NCBI GenBank assembly: GCA_020633495.1
Contig: JACKDR010000003.1
Location: 372,001 to 436,000, forward strand
DNA length: 64,000 nucleotides
DNA from: Kofleriaceae bacterium
GTDB lineage: Bacteria > Myxococcota_A > Polyangia > Haliangiales > Haliangiaceae
Direction: 5' to 3'
Shown here in pieces: positions 35,550-43,013 of the stretch. The first letter of the stretch is position 1; each line of letters starts with the position of its first letter. A model generated the notes under the pieces. It saw nothing but the letters and a program-made list of their open reading frames with translations. It had not been told where the DNA came from and ran no database searches. A program made the position numbers and the translations under genes.

Positions 35550-36026
35550 TCACGACCTCGCCTCGGCGAGTCGCAGCAGGTCGAACGAGGTGAGGATGCC
35601 GGCGAGGCGAGGGGCGGTGCCGACCAGCACGCGATGCAGGCCGCGCTCGCGCATCAGGCGCGCGACCTCGGACGCCGGCGTCTCGGGCGTCGTCCACGTG
35701 ACGTCCGGAGCCGCCACGTCCGCCGCCGTGAGGGCGCCCAGGTACCCGATGAGGTCGCCGTCGCCGGGCTCGGGGCCGTGCGGCCCGGCATCGACGTCCT
35801 GATCGCACGCCTGATCGATCGCGCGCAGCAGATCGGCGCGCGCCACGATCCCGCACACCCGGCCGTCGGCGTCCACGATCGGGACGCCATCGATCTCGGC
35901 GGCGACCATCATGTGCTGGACCACCAGCAACGGCGTGTCGCCGGGGACGGTCACCGGATCGCGCTGCATCAGGTCGCGGGCGGTCAGCGTGCGGCCGTGG
36001 GCGACGTTGGTTCGTGGGGTGTTCAT
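35550..36026 (-). CDS. CBS-domain pair protein
   Basis: A 158-residue cytoplasmic protein consisting of two CBS motifs. The first (about 17-70) has RDLMQRDPVTVPGDTPLLVV and GVPIVDADGRVCGIVARADLL. The second (about 97-155) has VTWTTPETPASEVARLMRER and LAGILTSFDLLRL. Such stand-alone pairs bind adenine nucleotides and act as energy or redox sensors that regulate partner proteins. ATG 36026 is fixed by GGGAGG six bases upstream. It lies upstream of the S9-like lipoprotein on the same strand and is divergent from the Ser/Thr kinase gene. Confidence 0.9.
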   Translation of the reverse strand: MNTPRTNVAHGRTLTARDLMQRDPVTVPGDTPLLVVQHMMVAAEIDGVPIVDADGRVCGIVARADLLRAIDQACDQDVDAGPHGPEPGDGDLIGYLGALTAADVAAPDVTWTTPETPASEVARLMRERGLHRVLVGTAPRLAGILTSFDLLRLAEARS

Positions 36027-36185
36027 GTGCGCCTCCCGTCGACAAAGAGCGCTGCACGAACGGTGCCGATGGACGGCCGGCCCATGGCACGCAGGATACG
36101 TGCTCGACATGACAGGGTGATCCGCCACAGCTCGAGCCGGGGCCGCGACGTCGATCCGCGCACAATCGGCAGCGGGGTCGCGTGG

Positions 36186-36191
36186 TAGCCT
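36186..36191 (+). promoter_or_regulatory. -10 hexamer TAGCCT of the Ser/Thr kinase gene
   Basis: TAGCCT lies 11 bases before ATG 36203, so the leader would be only a few bases. It sits in the divergent region shared with the CBS gene. Confidence 0.4.
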
Positions 36192-36202
36192 GATCGACGT
36201 TC

Positions 36203-37663
36203 ATGGAGCGCGCCGAAGCTGACGGGCGGATCGGCAGCGTCGTCGACGGCCGCTACCGGATCCTCGAGCCCATGGCGTCGGGCGCGATGGGCGCGGTCTA
36301 CCGGGCCGAGCGGGTCCCGGTCGGCAAGGTCGTGGCGATCAAGTTCCTGCACGCCGCGTTCGCCTCCGACCGCGAGTTCCTGGGCCGGTTCGAGCGCGAG
36401 ACCCGGGTCATGAGCCGGCTCGCCCACCCGCACTGCGTCTCGGTGGTCGACTTCGGGGTCGCCGAGGGCGCGCCCTACCTGGTGATGGACTTCGTCGCCG
36501 GCGTGACCCTGCGCGAGCTCCTCGACGACGGCCCGCTCGAGGTGACGCGCGCGGTGGCGCTGACCCGGCAGGTCCTCGCCGGCCTGGCCCACGCCCACGC
36601 CCAGCACGTCGTCCATCGCGACATCAAGCCGGCGAACATCATGATCACCGAGGAGATCGGGACCGGCGAGCACGTCCGCATCCTCGACTTCGGCCTGGCG
36701 CGCCTGCGCAACGCCTCGGTCGACACCACCCAGAGCCACGTCGTGCTCGGCACCCCGAGCTACATGGCGCCGGAGCAGACCGTCGGCGCCGCGGTCGACG
36801 CCCGCGCCGATCTGTACGCGGTCGGGATCGTCCTGTTCGAGATGCTGACCGGGGTGCGGCCGTTCGTCGCCGAGGAGACCTACGTGCTGCTGGCCCAGCA
36901 CCGCAGCGCCGAGGTGCCGCGGCTCGGCGAGCACGTGCCGGCCGGGACGGTGCTGCCGCCCGGGCTGCAGGACGTCGTCGATCGCGCCCTGGCCAAGGAG
37001 CCCGGGGCGCGGTACCGCGACGCCATCGAGTTCGCCGACGCGCTCGACGAGCTCGGCGGTGGCGGTGGCGGCGGCGCCGGCCTCGGCCGCGCCGAGACGA
37101 TCGCGTCGCCGCCGCGATCGCGCGCGCCGGCGAGCCGCGGCCGCGCCGGCTGGCTGTTCCTGCTGTTCGCGGCGACCGCGGTCGCGATCGGCCTGTGGCT
37201 GGTGATCGACGACGCCGGGCCGCGCCAGCGCCGCGGCGGACGCTGCCGGCCGCGGGCGCGGGGCCAGGCGGGGCGCCGTCGACGCCCGCCGCCGCGCCGT
37301 CGCCGCGCCCCGTCGCCGACGACGTCGCCGGGGTGGCGGGACCGGGTGGCGTCGCAGACGTCGGCGGCGACGTCGCGACCGAGATCGAGGTCCTCGCGCC
37401 GGGCGTCGACGACGCGGCCGTCGCGGCCGACGGTGGGCCGGGCGTCGCGGCCGACGTCGCGACGACCGGGGACGCGGGCGTCGCGGCCGACGGCGCGGCG
37501 GCGGCCGACGCCGGCGCGGCCGCGGTCGTCACCGCCGACGGCGTCGAGATCGACGAGCCCGAGCCCGATCCCGAGGGCGCCGAGGATCTCGACCCCGAGG
37601 GCCCGACCGTCGCCGCCGGCGCCGAGCACGACGAGGACGAGGCGGCCGACGCCCCGGAGGTGA
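36203..37663 (+). CDS. Membrane-anchored Ser/Thr protein kinase, N-terminal part (frameshifted)
   Basis: A eukaryotic-type kinase with its domain at about residues 18-285: Gly loop GAMGAVYRAE, VAIK lysine, catalytic HRDIKPANIM, DFGLAR, activation-loop GTPSYMAPE and a DARADLYAVGIVLFEM helix. A Gly-rich linker and a single membrane span (WLFLLFAATAVAIGLWLVI, about 316-334) follow. After IDDAGPRQRR, near 37235, this frame turns into Arg-rich noise while a meaningful extracytoplasmic domain continues in another frame to 38097. The kinase domain itself is complete. The gene is therefore one protein of about 630 residues interrupted by a one-base shift, real or from assembly. Confidence 0.85.
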   Translation: MERAEADGRIGSVVDGRYRILEPMASGAMGAVYRAERVPVGKVVAIKFLHAAFASDREFLGRFERETRVMSRLAHPHCVSVVDFGVAEGAPYLVMDFVAGVTLRELLDDGPLEVTRAVALTRQVLAGLAHAHAQHVVHRDIKPANIMITEEIGTGEHVRILDFGLARLRNASVDTTQSHVVLGTPSYMAPEQTVGAAVDARADLYAVGIVLFEMLTGVRPFVAEETYVLLAQHRSAEVPRLGEHVPAGTVLPPGLQDVVDRALAKEPGARYRDAIEFADALDELGGGGGGGAGLGRAETIASPPRSRAPASRGRAGWLFLLFAATAVAIGLWLVIDDAGPRQRRGGRCRPRARGQAGRRRRPPPRRRRAPSPTTSPGWRDRVASQTSAATSRPRSRSSRRASTTRPSRPTVGRASRPTSRRPGTRASRPTARRRPTPARPRSSPPTASRSTSPSPIPRAPRISTPRARPSPPAPSTTRTRRPTPRR

Positions 37664-38097
37664 CCCCCGCCGAGGAGCCGGCGCCGCCGCCGCAGGCCCA
37701 GCTCGCGACCTCGGTGGCCGGCGCCCAGCGCCTGATCAAGGCCGGCCAGCGCGAGCTGGCGCTGGCCAGCCTGCGCGCGCTGTGGAAGCGCAACAAGCAG
37801 AGCGCCTACATCCCGTTCCTGCTCGGCAACCTCTACTTCGACAAGCGCTGGTGGTCGGTCGCGCTCGATCACTACCGCAGCGCGATCGGCAAGAACGGCG
37901 CGTACCGCAAGAACGGCACGCTCAACCGCAACGTGATCCGCATGCTGTCGAGCCCCAAGACCAGCGGCAAGGCCAAGTGGTTCCTGCGCCACGACGTCGG
38001 CCACCCGGCGCGGGCCCACCTCAAGTGGGCCGCCAAGCACGACAAGAACGCCCGGGTCCGCAAGGCCTGCGCGATGCTGCTGCGCTACGTGAAGTAG
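37195..38097 (+). CDS. Extracytoplasmic C-terminal part of the Ser/Thr kinase
   Basis: Coding signal in this frame begins near 37235, directly after the kinase membrane span in the other frame. It has a long Ala/Asp/Glu/Pro-rich linker (ADVATTGDAGVAADG), then a conserved-looking repeat-type domain from about residue 165 (AQRLIKAGQRELALASLRAL, SAYIPFLLGNLYFDKRWWSV, HLKWAAKHDKNARVRKACAM) resembling TPR helices. No start with its own ribosome site is evident, so it is unlikely to be an independent gene. It would face the periplasm and may bind a ligand or partner for the kinase. Confidence 0.6.
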   Translation: MAGDRRRRAAPAPRRTLPAAGAGPGGAPSTPAAAPSPRPVADDVAGVAGPGGVADVGGDVATEIEVLAPGVDDAAVAADGGPGVAADVATTGDAGVAADGAAAADAGAAAVVTADGVEIDEPEPDPEGAEDLDPEGPTVAAGAEHDEDEAADAPEVTPAEEPAPPPQAQLATSVAGAQRLIKAGQRELALASLRALWKRNKQSAYIPFLLGNLYFDKRWWSVALDHYRSAIGKNGAYRKNGTLNRNVIRMLSSPKTSGKAKWFLRHDVGHPARAHLKWAAKHDKNARVRKACAMLLRYVK

Positions 38098-38129
38098 CTT
38101 CCGGCGCGGTGCCCGGCGCCGGCCCGTTG

Positions 38130-38135
38130 TAGGCT
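38130..38135 (+). promoter_or_regulatory. -10 hexamer TAGGCT of the crotonase gene
   Basis: TAGGCT lies eight bases before ATG 38144 with no Shine-Dalgarno sequence, in the leaderless-type arrangement. Confidence 0.45.
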
Positions 38136-38143
38136 CACGAGCC

Positions 38144-38848
38144 ATGACCGAGCTCGCCCGCTACCGCCTCGAAGGGAAGACCGCCGTCGTCGAGATGGAC
38201 GACGGCAAGGCCAACGCGCTGTCCGACGTGATGATCGATCAGGTCACGGCGGCGCTGAGCCGCGCCGAGGCCGAGGCCAGCGCGCTGGTCCTGACCGGCC
38301 GCCCCGAGCGGTTCTGCGCCGGCTTCGACCTGCGCGTCATGATGAGCGGCCCCGACAAGGCCAAGGCGCTCCTGCAGCGCGGCTCCGAGCTGCTGATGCG
38401 GCTGTACGGCGCGCCCATCCCGGTGGTGATCGCCTGCACCGGCCACGCCCTCGCCGGCGGCGCCCTGGTCGTGCTCACCGGCGACGTCCGCATCGCCACC
38501 GCCGGCGCCTACCGGATCGGCCTCAACGAGGTCGCGATCGGCATGCCGGTGCCGGTGCTGGCGATGGAGCTGGCGCGCGACCGGCTGCTGCCGAGCGCGC
38601 TGACCCGCGCGACGCTGCTCGCCCACGTCCACTCGCCCGACGAGGCGCTCGCCGCCGGCTACGTCGACGAGGTCGTGCCCGCCGATCAGCTGATGGCGCG
38701 CGCGCTGGCCGAGGCGACCCGGCTCGGCGCGCTGGGCCGGATGCCGTTCGCCGCGACCAAGGCGCGCCTGCGCGACCGCACGATCGCGCACATCCGCAAC
38801 ACCCTCGATGCCGACATGCGCGCGCTGATGTTCCCCGCGGCGACCTGA
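38144..38848 (+). CDS. Enoyl-CoA hydratase/isomerase family protein
   Basis: A 234-residue crotonase-fold enzyme acting on acyl-CoA thioesters. The oxyanion-hole segments are visible as RFCAGFDLRVMM (about 58-69) and CTGHALAGGALVVLTGD (about 93-109). Glu in LNEVAIGMPVPV (about 129) matches one of the two catalytic glutamates of hydratases, but the GHALAGG segment has no Glu at the usual second place, so an isomerase or other crotonase reaction is possible. It is slightly shorter than the usual 255-260 residues. It faces the convergent TetR gene with a gap of three bases and may belong to the same lipid-metabolism locus. Confidence 0.85.
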   Translation: MTELARYRLEGKTAVVEMDDGKANALSDVMIDQVTAALSRAEAEASALVLTGRPERFCAGFDLRVMMSGPDKAKALLQRGSELLMRLYGAPIPVVIACTGHALAGGALVVLTGDVRIATAGAYRIGLNEVAIGMPVPVLAMELARDRLLPSALTRATLLAHVHSPDEALAAGYVDEVVPADQLMARALAEATRLGALGRMPFAATKARLRDRTIAHIRNTLDADMRALMFPAAT

Positions 38849-38851
38849 GGA

Positions 38852-39514
38852 TCAGCGGCGGCGCGCCGGCGCCCGGGCGCGGCGCCGCGCCGGGGCCGTC
38901 GCCGCGGCCTCCACCGGGGGCGGCGCGATCACCGCGGCGATCGTGGTCAGCGCGCGGCCGACGTCGAACGCCTTGGGATCGACGACCGCCTGCATGACGC
39001 AGCCCTCGATCAGCGCGACCACCAGCCCGGCGAGATCGGCGCCGGTGACGACGCCGCCGAGGCGGCCGCCCTCCTCGGCGACGACCGCCTCGGCCAGCGG
39101 CAGGATCGCGTCGCGGTAGCGCTGCAGGGCGCGCTGGATCCGGCCGCGGATCGCGCGGTGGCCGATGCCGACCACCCAGTAGTCGAAGAACAGCTCGAGC
39201 CGGGTCCGCCGGCCCGGCAGCAGCTCGAGCTCGCGGGCCAGCAGCGCCAGCAGCCGGGCCCGGGCCGACGGCAACGCCAGGATCTCGGCCGTGGCCTCGC
39301 CGACGATGGTCTCGGCGAGCAGGCGATCGAGCAGCGCGATCAGCAGGGCGTCGCGGCTGGCGAAGTGGAACAGCACCAGGCCCGGCGACAGCCCGGCCTC
39401 GCGGGCCACCGCGCGGATGGTCAGGCCCTCGAGCCGGGTCCGGGTCGCCACCGTGAACGCCGCGGCCAGCAGCTGATCCCGGCGGAACTCCTCGGAGGCG
39501 CGACGTCCCGGCAT
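38852..39514 (-). CDS. TetR-family transcriptional regulator
   Basis: A 220-residue TetR repressor. The N-terminal helix-turn-helix is at about 12-58 (RRDQLLAAAFTVATR, LTIRAVAREAGLSPGLVLFHF). The ligand-binding domain contains ELELLPGRRTRLELFFDYWV, resembling BetI-like members, and the C-terminus is an Arg/Ala-rich tail. The gene is divergent from the SDR oxidoreductase at 39593. Two nearly identical 20-bp inverted repeats lie in the 78-bp gap, so it very likely represses itself and the SDR gene. The inducer may be a fatty acyl compound, judged only from the neighbouring crotonase and SDR genes. Confidence 0.9.
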   Translation of the reverse strand: MPGRRASEEFRRDQLLAAAFTVATRTRLEGLTIRAVAREAGLSPGLVLFHFASRDALLIALLDRLLAETIVGEATAEILALPSARARLLALLARELELLPGRRTRLELFFDYWVVGIGHRAIRGRIQRALQRYRDAILPLAEAVVAEEGGRLGGVVTGADLAGLVVALIEGCVMQAVVDPKAFDVGRALTTIAAVIAPPPVEAAATAPARRRARAPARRR

Positions 39515-39531
39515 GGCACCATCATGATCGA

Positions 39532-39551
39532 TATTGACCGTGCGTTCAATA
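39532..39551. promoter_or_regulatory. TetR operator copy 1
   Basis: TATTGACCGTGCGTTCAATA is a near-perfect palindrome (TATTGAMCG with its inverse) 18 bases from the TetR start. Its sequence, read as the reverse complement, matches the second copy at 19 of 20 positions. AT-rich ends stand out from the GC-rich surroundings. Confidence 0.75.
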
Positions 39552-39557
39552 CGGTGC

Positions 39558-39577
39558 TATTGAACGGACGGTCAATA
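39558..39577. promoter_or_regulatory. TetR operator copy 2
   Basis: TATTGAACGGACGGTCAATA is the inverted near-copy of the first operator, separated from it by six bases and ending two bases before the AAGGAG ribosome site of the SDR gene. A regulator bound here would block both transcription and access to the SDR start. Confidence 0.75.
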
Positions 39578-39592
39578 ACAAGGAGTCCCCCG

Positions 39593-40693
39593 ATGGCCCC
39601 GATGGCGACGACGATCCTGTTCACCGGCTTCCCGGGCTTCCTCGGCCGCGAGCTGCTGCCCCGGGTCCTGGCCCGCGACCCCGCGACCCGCGCGGTCTGC
39701 CTGGTCCAGGCCAAGTTCGCCGACGCCGCGGCCGCCGCGGTGGCCGAGCTGGCGGTGGACCGGCCCGAGCTGGCGGCGCGCATCGCGCTGCGCGAGGGCG
39801 ACATCACGGCGCCGGACCTCGGCCTCGGCGACGACGCCGCGCTGGCCGCCGACACCGTCGCGATCTACCACCTCGCCGCGATCTACGACCTCAGCGTGCC
39901 GCGCGCGGTCGCCGAGCGGGTCAACGTCGACGGCACCCAGCACGTCCTCGACTTCGCGGCGCGGTGCCCGTCGCTCGAGCGCCTGCACTACGTCTCGACC
40001 TGCTACGTCAGCGGCCGCTACACCGGGATCTTCGAGGAGGACGATCTCGACAAGGGCCAGGCGTTCAACAACTTCTACGAGGAGACCAAGTTCCTCGCCG
40101 AGGTGCTGGTCCGCGAGGCGATGGCGCGCGGCCTGCCCGCCACGGTCTACCGGCCGGCGATCGTCGTCGGCGACAGCCAGACCGGCGCGACCCAGAAGCT
40201 CGACGGCCCGTACTACATCCTGCGCTGGCTGCTGCGGCAGCCGCGCCTGGCGCTGCTGCCGGTGATCGGCGACCCCAGCCGCTTCCGCATCAACGTCGTG
40301 CCGCGCGACTACGTCGTCGACGCGATCGCGCACCTGTCGGGGCGCGCCGACACCGTGGGCCGGACCTTCGCGCTCGCCGACCCGGAGCCGCCGACCTGCG
40401 AGGAGGCGCTCGAGATCATGGCCGCCGCCGCCGGCCGCAGGGTCCTGCGGATCCGCCTGCCGGTGGGCCTGGCCAAGGCCCTGATCGACCACGTCCCCGG
40501 CGTCTACCGGCTGCTGCAGATCCCGTCGAGCCTGGTCGACTACATGGCGCACCCGACCCACTACCACAGCCGCGCTACCGCCGAGGCGCTGGCGCCGGCC
40601 GGGATCGAGGTGCCGCGGTTCGCCGGCTACGCGCCGGCGATGGCGGCGTTCGTCCGCGGCAACCTGGCGCTGACGTCGTCGGCGATGGCCTGA
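39593..40693 (+). CDS. Extended SDR / NAD-dependent epimerase-like oxidoreductase
   Basis: A 366-residue Rossmann-fold protein of the extended SDR or fatty-acyl-CoA-reductase-like (NAD_binding_4) group. The nucleotide loop is TGFPGFLGREL (about 10-20), followed by VSTCYVSGRYTG and the active-site YxxxK in FYEETKFLAE (about 160-170). A C-terminal region from 270 lacks the long extension of full reductases. It probably reduces or epimerises a lipid-like or polyketide substrate with NAD(P)H in the cytoplasm. ATG 39593 is fixed by AAGGAG seven bases upstream; a second ATG nine bases later is possible. Control by the divergent TetR is strongly suggested by paired operators. Confidence 0.85.
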   Translation: MAPMATTILFTGFPGFLGRELLPRVLARDPATRAVCLVQAKFADAAAAAVAELAVDRPELAARIALREGDITAPDLGLGDDAALAADTVAIYHLAAIYDLSVPRAVAERVNVDGTQHVLDFAARCPSLERLHYVSTCYVSGRYTGIFEEDDLDKGQAFNNFYEETKFLAEVLVREAMARGLPATVYRPAIVVGDSQTGATQKLDGPYYILRWLLRQPRLALLPVIGDPSRFRINVVPRDYVVDAIAHLSGRADTVGRTFALADPEPPTCEEALEIMAAAAGRRVLRIRLPVGLAKALIDHVPGVYRLLQIPSSLVDYMAHPTHYHSRATAEALAPAGIEVPRFAGYAPAMAAFVRGNLALTSSAMA

Positions 40694-40721
40694 CCCGGTG
40701 CCCGCGCGGTCGGGGCTCGGG

Positions 40722-40727
40722 TACTCT
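40722..40727 (+). promoter_or_regulatory. -10 hexamer TACTCT upstream of the small membrane protein locus
   Basis: TACTCT lies six bases before GTG 40734, the start of a 22-codon ORF whose TGA stop (40800-40802) overlaps the GTG start of the membrane-protein gene at 40799. Confidence 0.5.
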
Positions 40728-40733
40728 GGCGAC

Positions 40734-40802
40734 GTGACGTCCCGCTGCCCGTGTCGCCGCCCCACCTCGCCGTGCCCGCCGGGCGGGGAGGGCGCGGCGT
40801 GA
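40734..40802 (+). CDS. 22-codon leader ORF coupled to the membrane protein gene
   Basis: GTG 40734 opens a Pro/Cys/Arg-rich 22-residue frame that ends at TGA 40800, overlapping GTG 40799 as GTGA. The position six bases after TACTCT suggests it is the first translated codon of a leaderless mRNA. The peptide has no recognisable function, so it is probably a coupling leader rather than a functional protein. The downstream gene also has its own GGGGAGG site. Confidence 0.35.
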   Translation: MTSRCPCRRPTSPCPPGGEGAA

Positions 40803-41239
40803 CCCATCCTCGCGACGACGAGGCGCGCCGCATCGTCGACCTCGTCGGCGGCGACCACCGCGCCGCGTTCGGCATCGTCGAGGGACAGCTCGCGGTCCTG
40901 GTGCTGCGCACCCAGGTGCTGCTGTCCTTGTCCGGCATCGTCATCACGGTGACCGGCTTCTCGGGCCGCGCGATCGCCCAGACCGGCGACCTCGCCCGCG
41001 TGCTGATCTCGGCGGGCATCCTGATCGTCCTGGCCGCCGCGCTGACCGCGATCGGCGGCGTCCTCAAGCTGCGCTGGCTGACCCAGGACATCGCCGACGA
41101 TCCGCTGACCACGGTGACGCGCGCCCTGGCCCTGCGCGACGCCAAGTCGCGCTCGCTGGGCGTCGCGATGATCCTGTTCGGGATCGGCTTTGCCTGCTAC
41201 TGCGCGGCGATCGCGCAGCTGCTGATGCACCCGCGGTAG
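40799..41239 (+). CDS. Small integral membrane protein
   Basis: A 146-residue protein with three predicted membrane segments: LRTQVLLSLSGIVITVTGF (about 36-54), VLISAGILIVLAAALTAIGG (about 66-87) and LGVAMILFGIGFACYCAAIA (about 120-140). The hydrophilic N-terminus has THPRDDEARRIVDLVGGDHR. It resembles small inner-membrane proteins of unknown function, and I assign no family. The start was set at GTG 40799 because GGGGAGG lies about seven bases upstream. It is possibly also translated by coupling from the 22-codon ORF that precedes it. Confidence 0.65.
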   Translation: MTHPRDDEARRIVDLVGGDHRAAFGIVEGQLAVLVLRTQVLLSLSGIVITVTGFSGRAIAQTGDLARVLISAGILIVLAAALTAIGGVLKLRWLTQDIADDPLTTVTRALALRDAKSRSLGVAMILFGIGFACYCAAIAQLLMHPR

Positions 41240-41388
41240 CGGCGCGGCGCCACGACCTCGGTCATCCCGAGCGCCGGGTGAGCGGCGTAGCCGCGAACCC
41301 GTAGCGGCGGCGAGCACGTCGCGCGTGCCGCGCGTGCCCCCAGCCGTCGCCGTCGTCGCGGCGGCGGTAGCCGCGGCCGTGGTCGTCG

Positions 41389-41763
41389 TCAGCCGTGGTA
41401 GACGCGGCTCGCGACGATCAGCCCGTCGACGACCTCGAGCACCTCGGCGACCGGCAGGTCGGGCTCGCCGGGGGCGCGCCGGCCGTACTCCATGAAGACC
41501 TGGCGGTCGTCGGCGGTCAGCGCGGTCAGCTCGTAGCCGAGCCCGGGCAGCCGCGCGAACGCGTCGGCCCACCACGCGCGCAGCGCCGGCCGCCCGCGCA
41601 GCACGCAGCCGGTCTCGGGATGGCGGGCCCGGATCTTGGGCGACGTGTGGACCGCGTCCTCGGCGTACAGCGCCAGCAGCCCGTCGAGGTCGTGGCGCGC
41701 GAAGCAGTCGAGCCAGCGGCGCGCGATCGCGCACAGGTCGTCGGAGGCAGTCGGTGGGGACAT
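41389..41763 (-). CDS. SnoaL-like (NTF2 fold) protein
   Basis: A 124-residue protein of the SnoaL-like / nuclear-transport-factor-2 superfamily: an N-terminal helix CAIARRWLDCFARHDLDGLL, then LYAEDAVHTSPKIRAR, a WADAFARLPGLGYELTAL strand and a C-terminal EVLEVVDGLIVASRVYHG. This cone-shaped fold serves in small isomerases, hydratases or binding proteins, so the reaction cannot be inferred. ATG 41763 was chosen because TATGCT lies seven bases upstream in the leaderless arrangement. It is encoded near another minus-strand gene (41825), but that gene's own start lies upstream. Confidence 0.8.
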   Translation of the reverse strand: MSPPTASDDLCAIARRWLDCFARHDLDGLLALYAEDAVHTSPKIRARHPETGCVLRGRPALRAWWADAFARLPGLGYELTALTADDRQVFMEYGRRAPGEPDLPVAEVLEVVDGLIVASRVYHG

Positions 41764-41770
41764 CGCCCGC

Positions 41771-41776
41771 AGCATA
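41771..41776 (-). promoter_or_regulatory. -10 hexamer TATGCT for the SnoaL-like gene
   Basis: On the minus strand TATGCT is followed by seven bases (GCGGGCG) and ATG 41763. Confidence 0.5.
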
Positions 41777-41824
41777 CGCCGCGGCGGGCCGGCCGCGGTT
41801 GCCGCGGGATGCGACCCGACGTCC

Positions 41825-42199
41825 TCACCGGCGCCGTGGCACCAGCTCGTCGGGCCAGGGCCAGTCGTCGAGGCGGCCGACGAAGTCGTGGTACGGCGTC
41901 CCCTCGTAGCCGTCGTCGAAGGGCTCGATCTCGTGGGCGTGCAGCGCGACCAGCGCCTGGTGGACGCCGGCGGTGAACCGGTCGAACAGCATGCCGGCGA
42001 TGACCTCGCGCTCCTCGGGCGACAGCCGGGCCAGCAGCGCGTTGATCGCGTGCTGTTCCGGCACGAACTCGGCGGTCGCCAGCGCGTTCCAGAGCCCGGC
42101 CCGCGCTCGACGCGGGCCGAGCTGCCCCTGGCCGCGCAGGGAGTCCTCGACCAGGTCATCGATCACGCGCCGGTACCGTCGCCATCGCAGCTCGTCCAT
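41825..42199 (-). CDS. Small conserved-looking hypothetical protein
   Basis: A 124-residue soluble, acidic and tryptophan-rich protein: MDELRWRRYRRVIDDLVEDS, a helical NALLARLSPEEREVIAGML, VALHAHEIEPFDDG and the C-terminal HDFVGRLDDWPWPDELVPR. This ending resembles a group of uncharacterised proteins (DUF6547-like), a weak comparison made from memory. No signal peptide or catalytic motif is visible. A CATCCT hexamer lies six bases before ATG 42199, again suggesting a leaderless start. Its stop is 61 bases before the SnoaL-like start on the same strand. Confidence 0.65.
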   Translation of the reverse strand: MDELRWRRYRRVIDDLVEDSLRGQGQLGPRRARAGLWNALATAEFVPEQHAINALLARLSPEEREVIAGMLFDRFTAGVHQALVALHAHEIEPFDDGYEGTPYHDFVGRLDDWPWPDELVPRRR

Positions 42200-42410
42200 G
42201 GCGACAGGATGCCTCGCCACCCGCGCGGCGTCGCGCGCGGCGTCGTGAAGGTGCCGGGACCGCTGCCGACGGTCCTGGTGCGGCCCGCCGCGCCCCGCCG
42301 CGCCGCGACGGGCGCCTCGACGAGCTCGACGATCTCGATCACGCGGACGAGGATCGCGGGATCCGGCGCTGGCGCCGGTCCGACGCTTGCGCGAGGCCGC
42401 GCCCCGGCGG

Positions 42411-42416
42411 TATGAC
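42411..42416 (+). promoter_or_regulatory. -10 hexamer TATGAC of the cysteine-rich lipoprotein
   Basis: TATGAC lies six bases before ATG 42423, identical in sequence and spacing to the element before the DTW gene at 10657. Confidence 0.5.
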
Positions 42417-42422
42417 GCGCCG

Positions 42423-42995
42423 ATGCGTGCGCTGACGATGTTCCTGATGGCGCTGGGGCTGTACGCGGCCGGCTGCGGCGACGACGGCGGCCAGCCGGCG
42501 GGCGACGCCCGCGCGATCGACGCGGCGTCGACAAGCGACGGCGGCGACCCGGTCGACGCGGCGCCGGGCCCGGACGCCGCCACCGCGATCGACGCGGCGA
42601 CGGCGATCGACGCCGCGGCCAGCGACCTCGGGCCGGTCGACTGCCGCACCGACGTCGACTGCCCCGGGCAGAGCAGCTGCACGATGACCGCGCCGGGCGG
42701 GGTGTGCAACGGCTGCGGCGGCGACCAGGACTGCCCGACCGGGACGTCGTGCAACACCAACTTCGGGGCCTGCGTCCGCGACTGCGGCAGCGACGCCGAC
42801 TGCAGCGACGGCAAGCGGTGCATCACGCAGACCGGCGTGTGCGCGATCCGGACCTGCAGCACCGCATCGCCGTGCCCGGATCCGTACGTGTGCAGCTCGC
42901 CGTCCGGCGGCCTGTGCCAGCGCCCGGCGTGCGACGGCCAGGGCGGCTGTCCGTCGCCGATGACCTGCAGCGCCGGCGTCTGCGTCGAGCCGTAG
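42423..42995 (+). CDS. Cysteine-repeat lipoprotein
   Basis: A 190-residue exported lipoprotein with lipobox YAAGC (Cys near 17). An Asp/Ala-rich linker (VDAAPGPDAATAIDAATAID) runs to about residue 70. The remaining region carries three to four cysteine-knuckle repeats of the form C-x-(T/S)-D-x-D-C-P-x-G-x-x-C (VDCRTDVDCPGQSSC, CGGDQDCPTGTSC, CGSDADCSDGKRC), typical of disulfide-rich surface domains of myxobacterial lipoproteins. The function is unknown; adhesion or a structural role is likely. ATG 42423 follows TATGAC by six bases. Confidence 0.8.
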   Translation: MRALTMFLMALGLYAAGCGDDGGQPAGDARAIDAASTSDGGDPVDAAPGPDAATAIDAATAIDAAASDLGPVDCRTDVDCPGQSSCTMTAPGGVCNGCGGDQDCPTGTSCNTNFGACVRDCGSDADCSDGKRCITQTGVCAIRTCSTASPCPDPYVCSSPSGGLCQRPACDGQGGCPSPMTCSAGVCVEP

Positions 42996-43013
42996 CGCCG
43001 CGCCGCGCGCTAC
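42992..43013. terminator. Bidirectional hairpin containing both stop codons
   Basis: GTAGCGC at 42992-42998 pairs with GCGCTAC at 43007-43013 around an eight-base loop. The stem contains the TAG stop of the plus-strand lipoprotein and the TAG stop of the minus-strand membrane protein. It would cap both convergent mRNAs. Confidence 0.5.
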
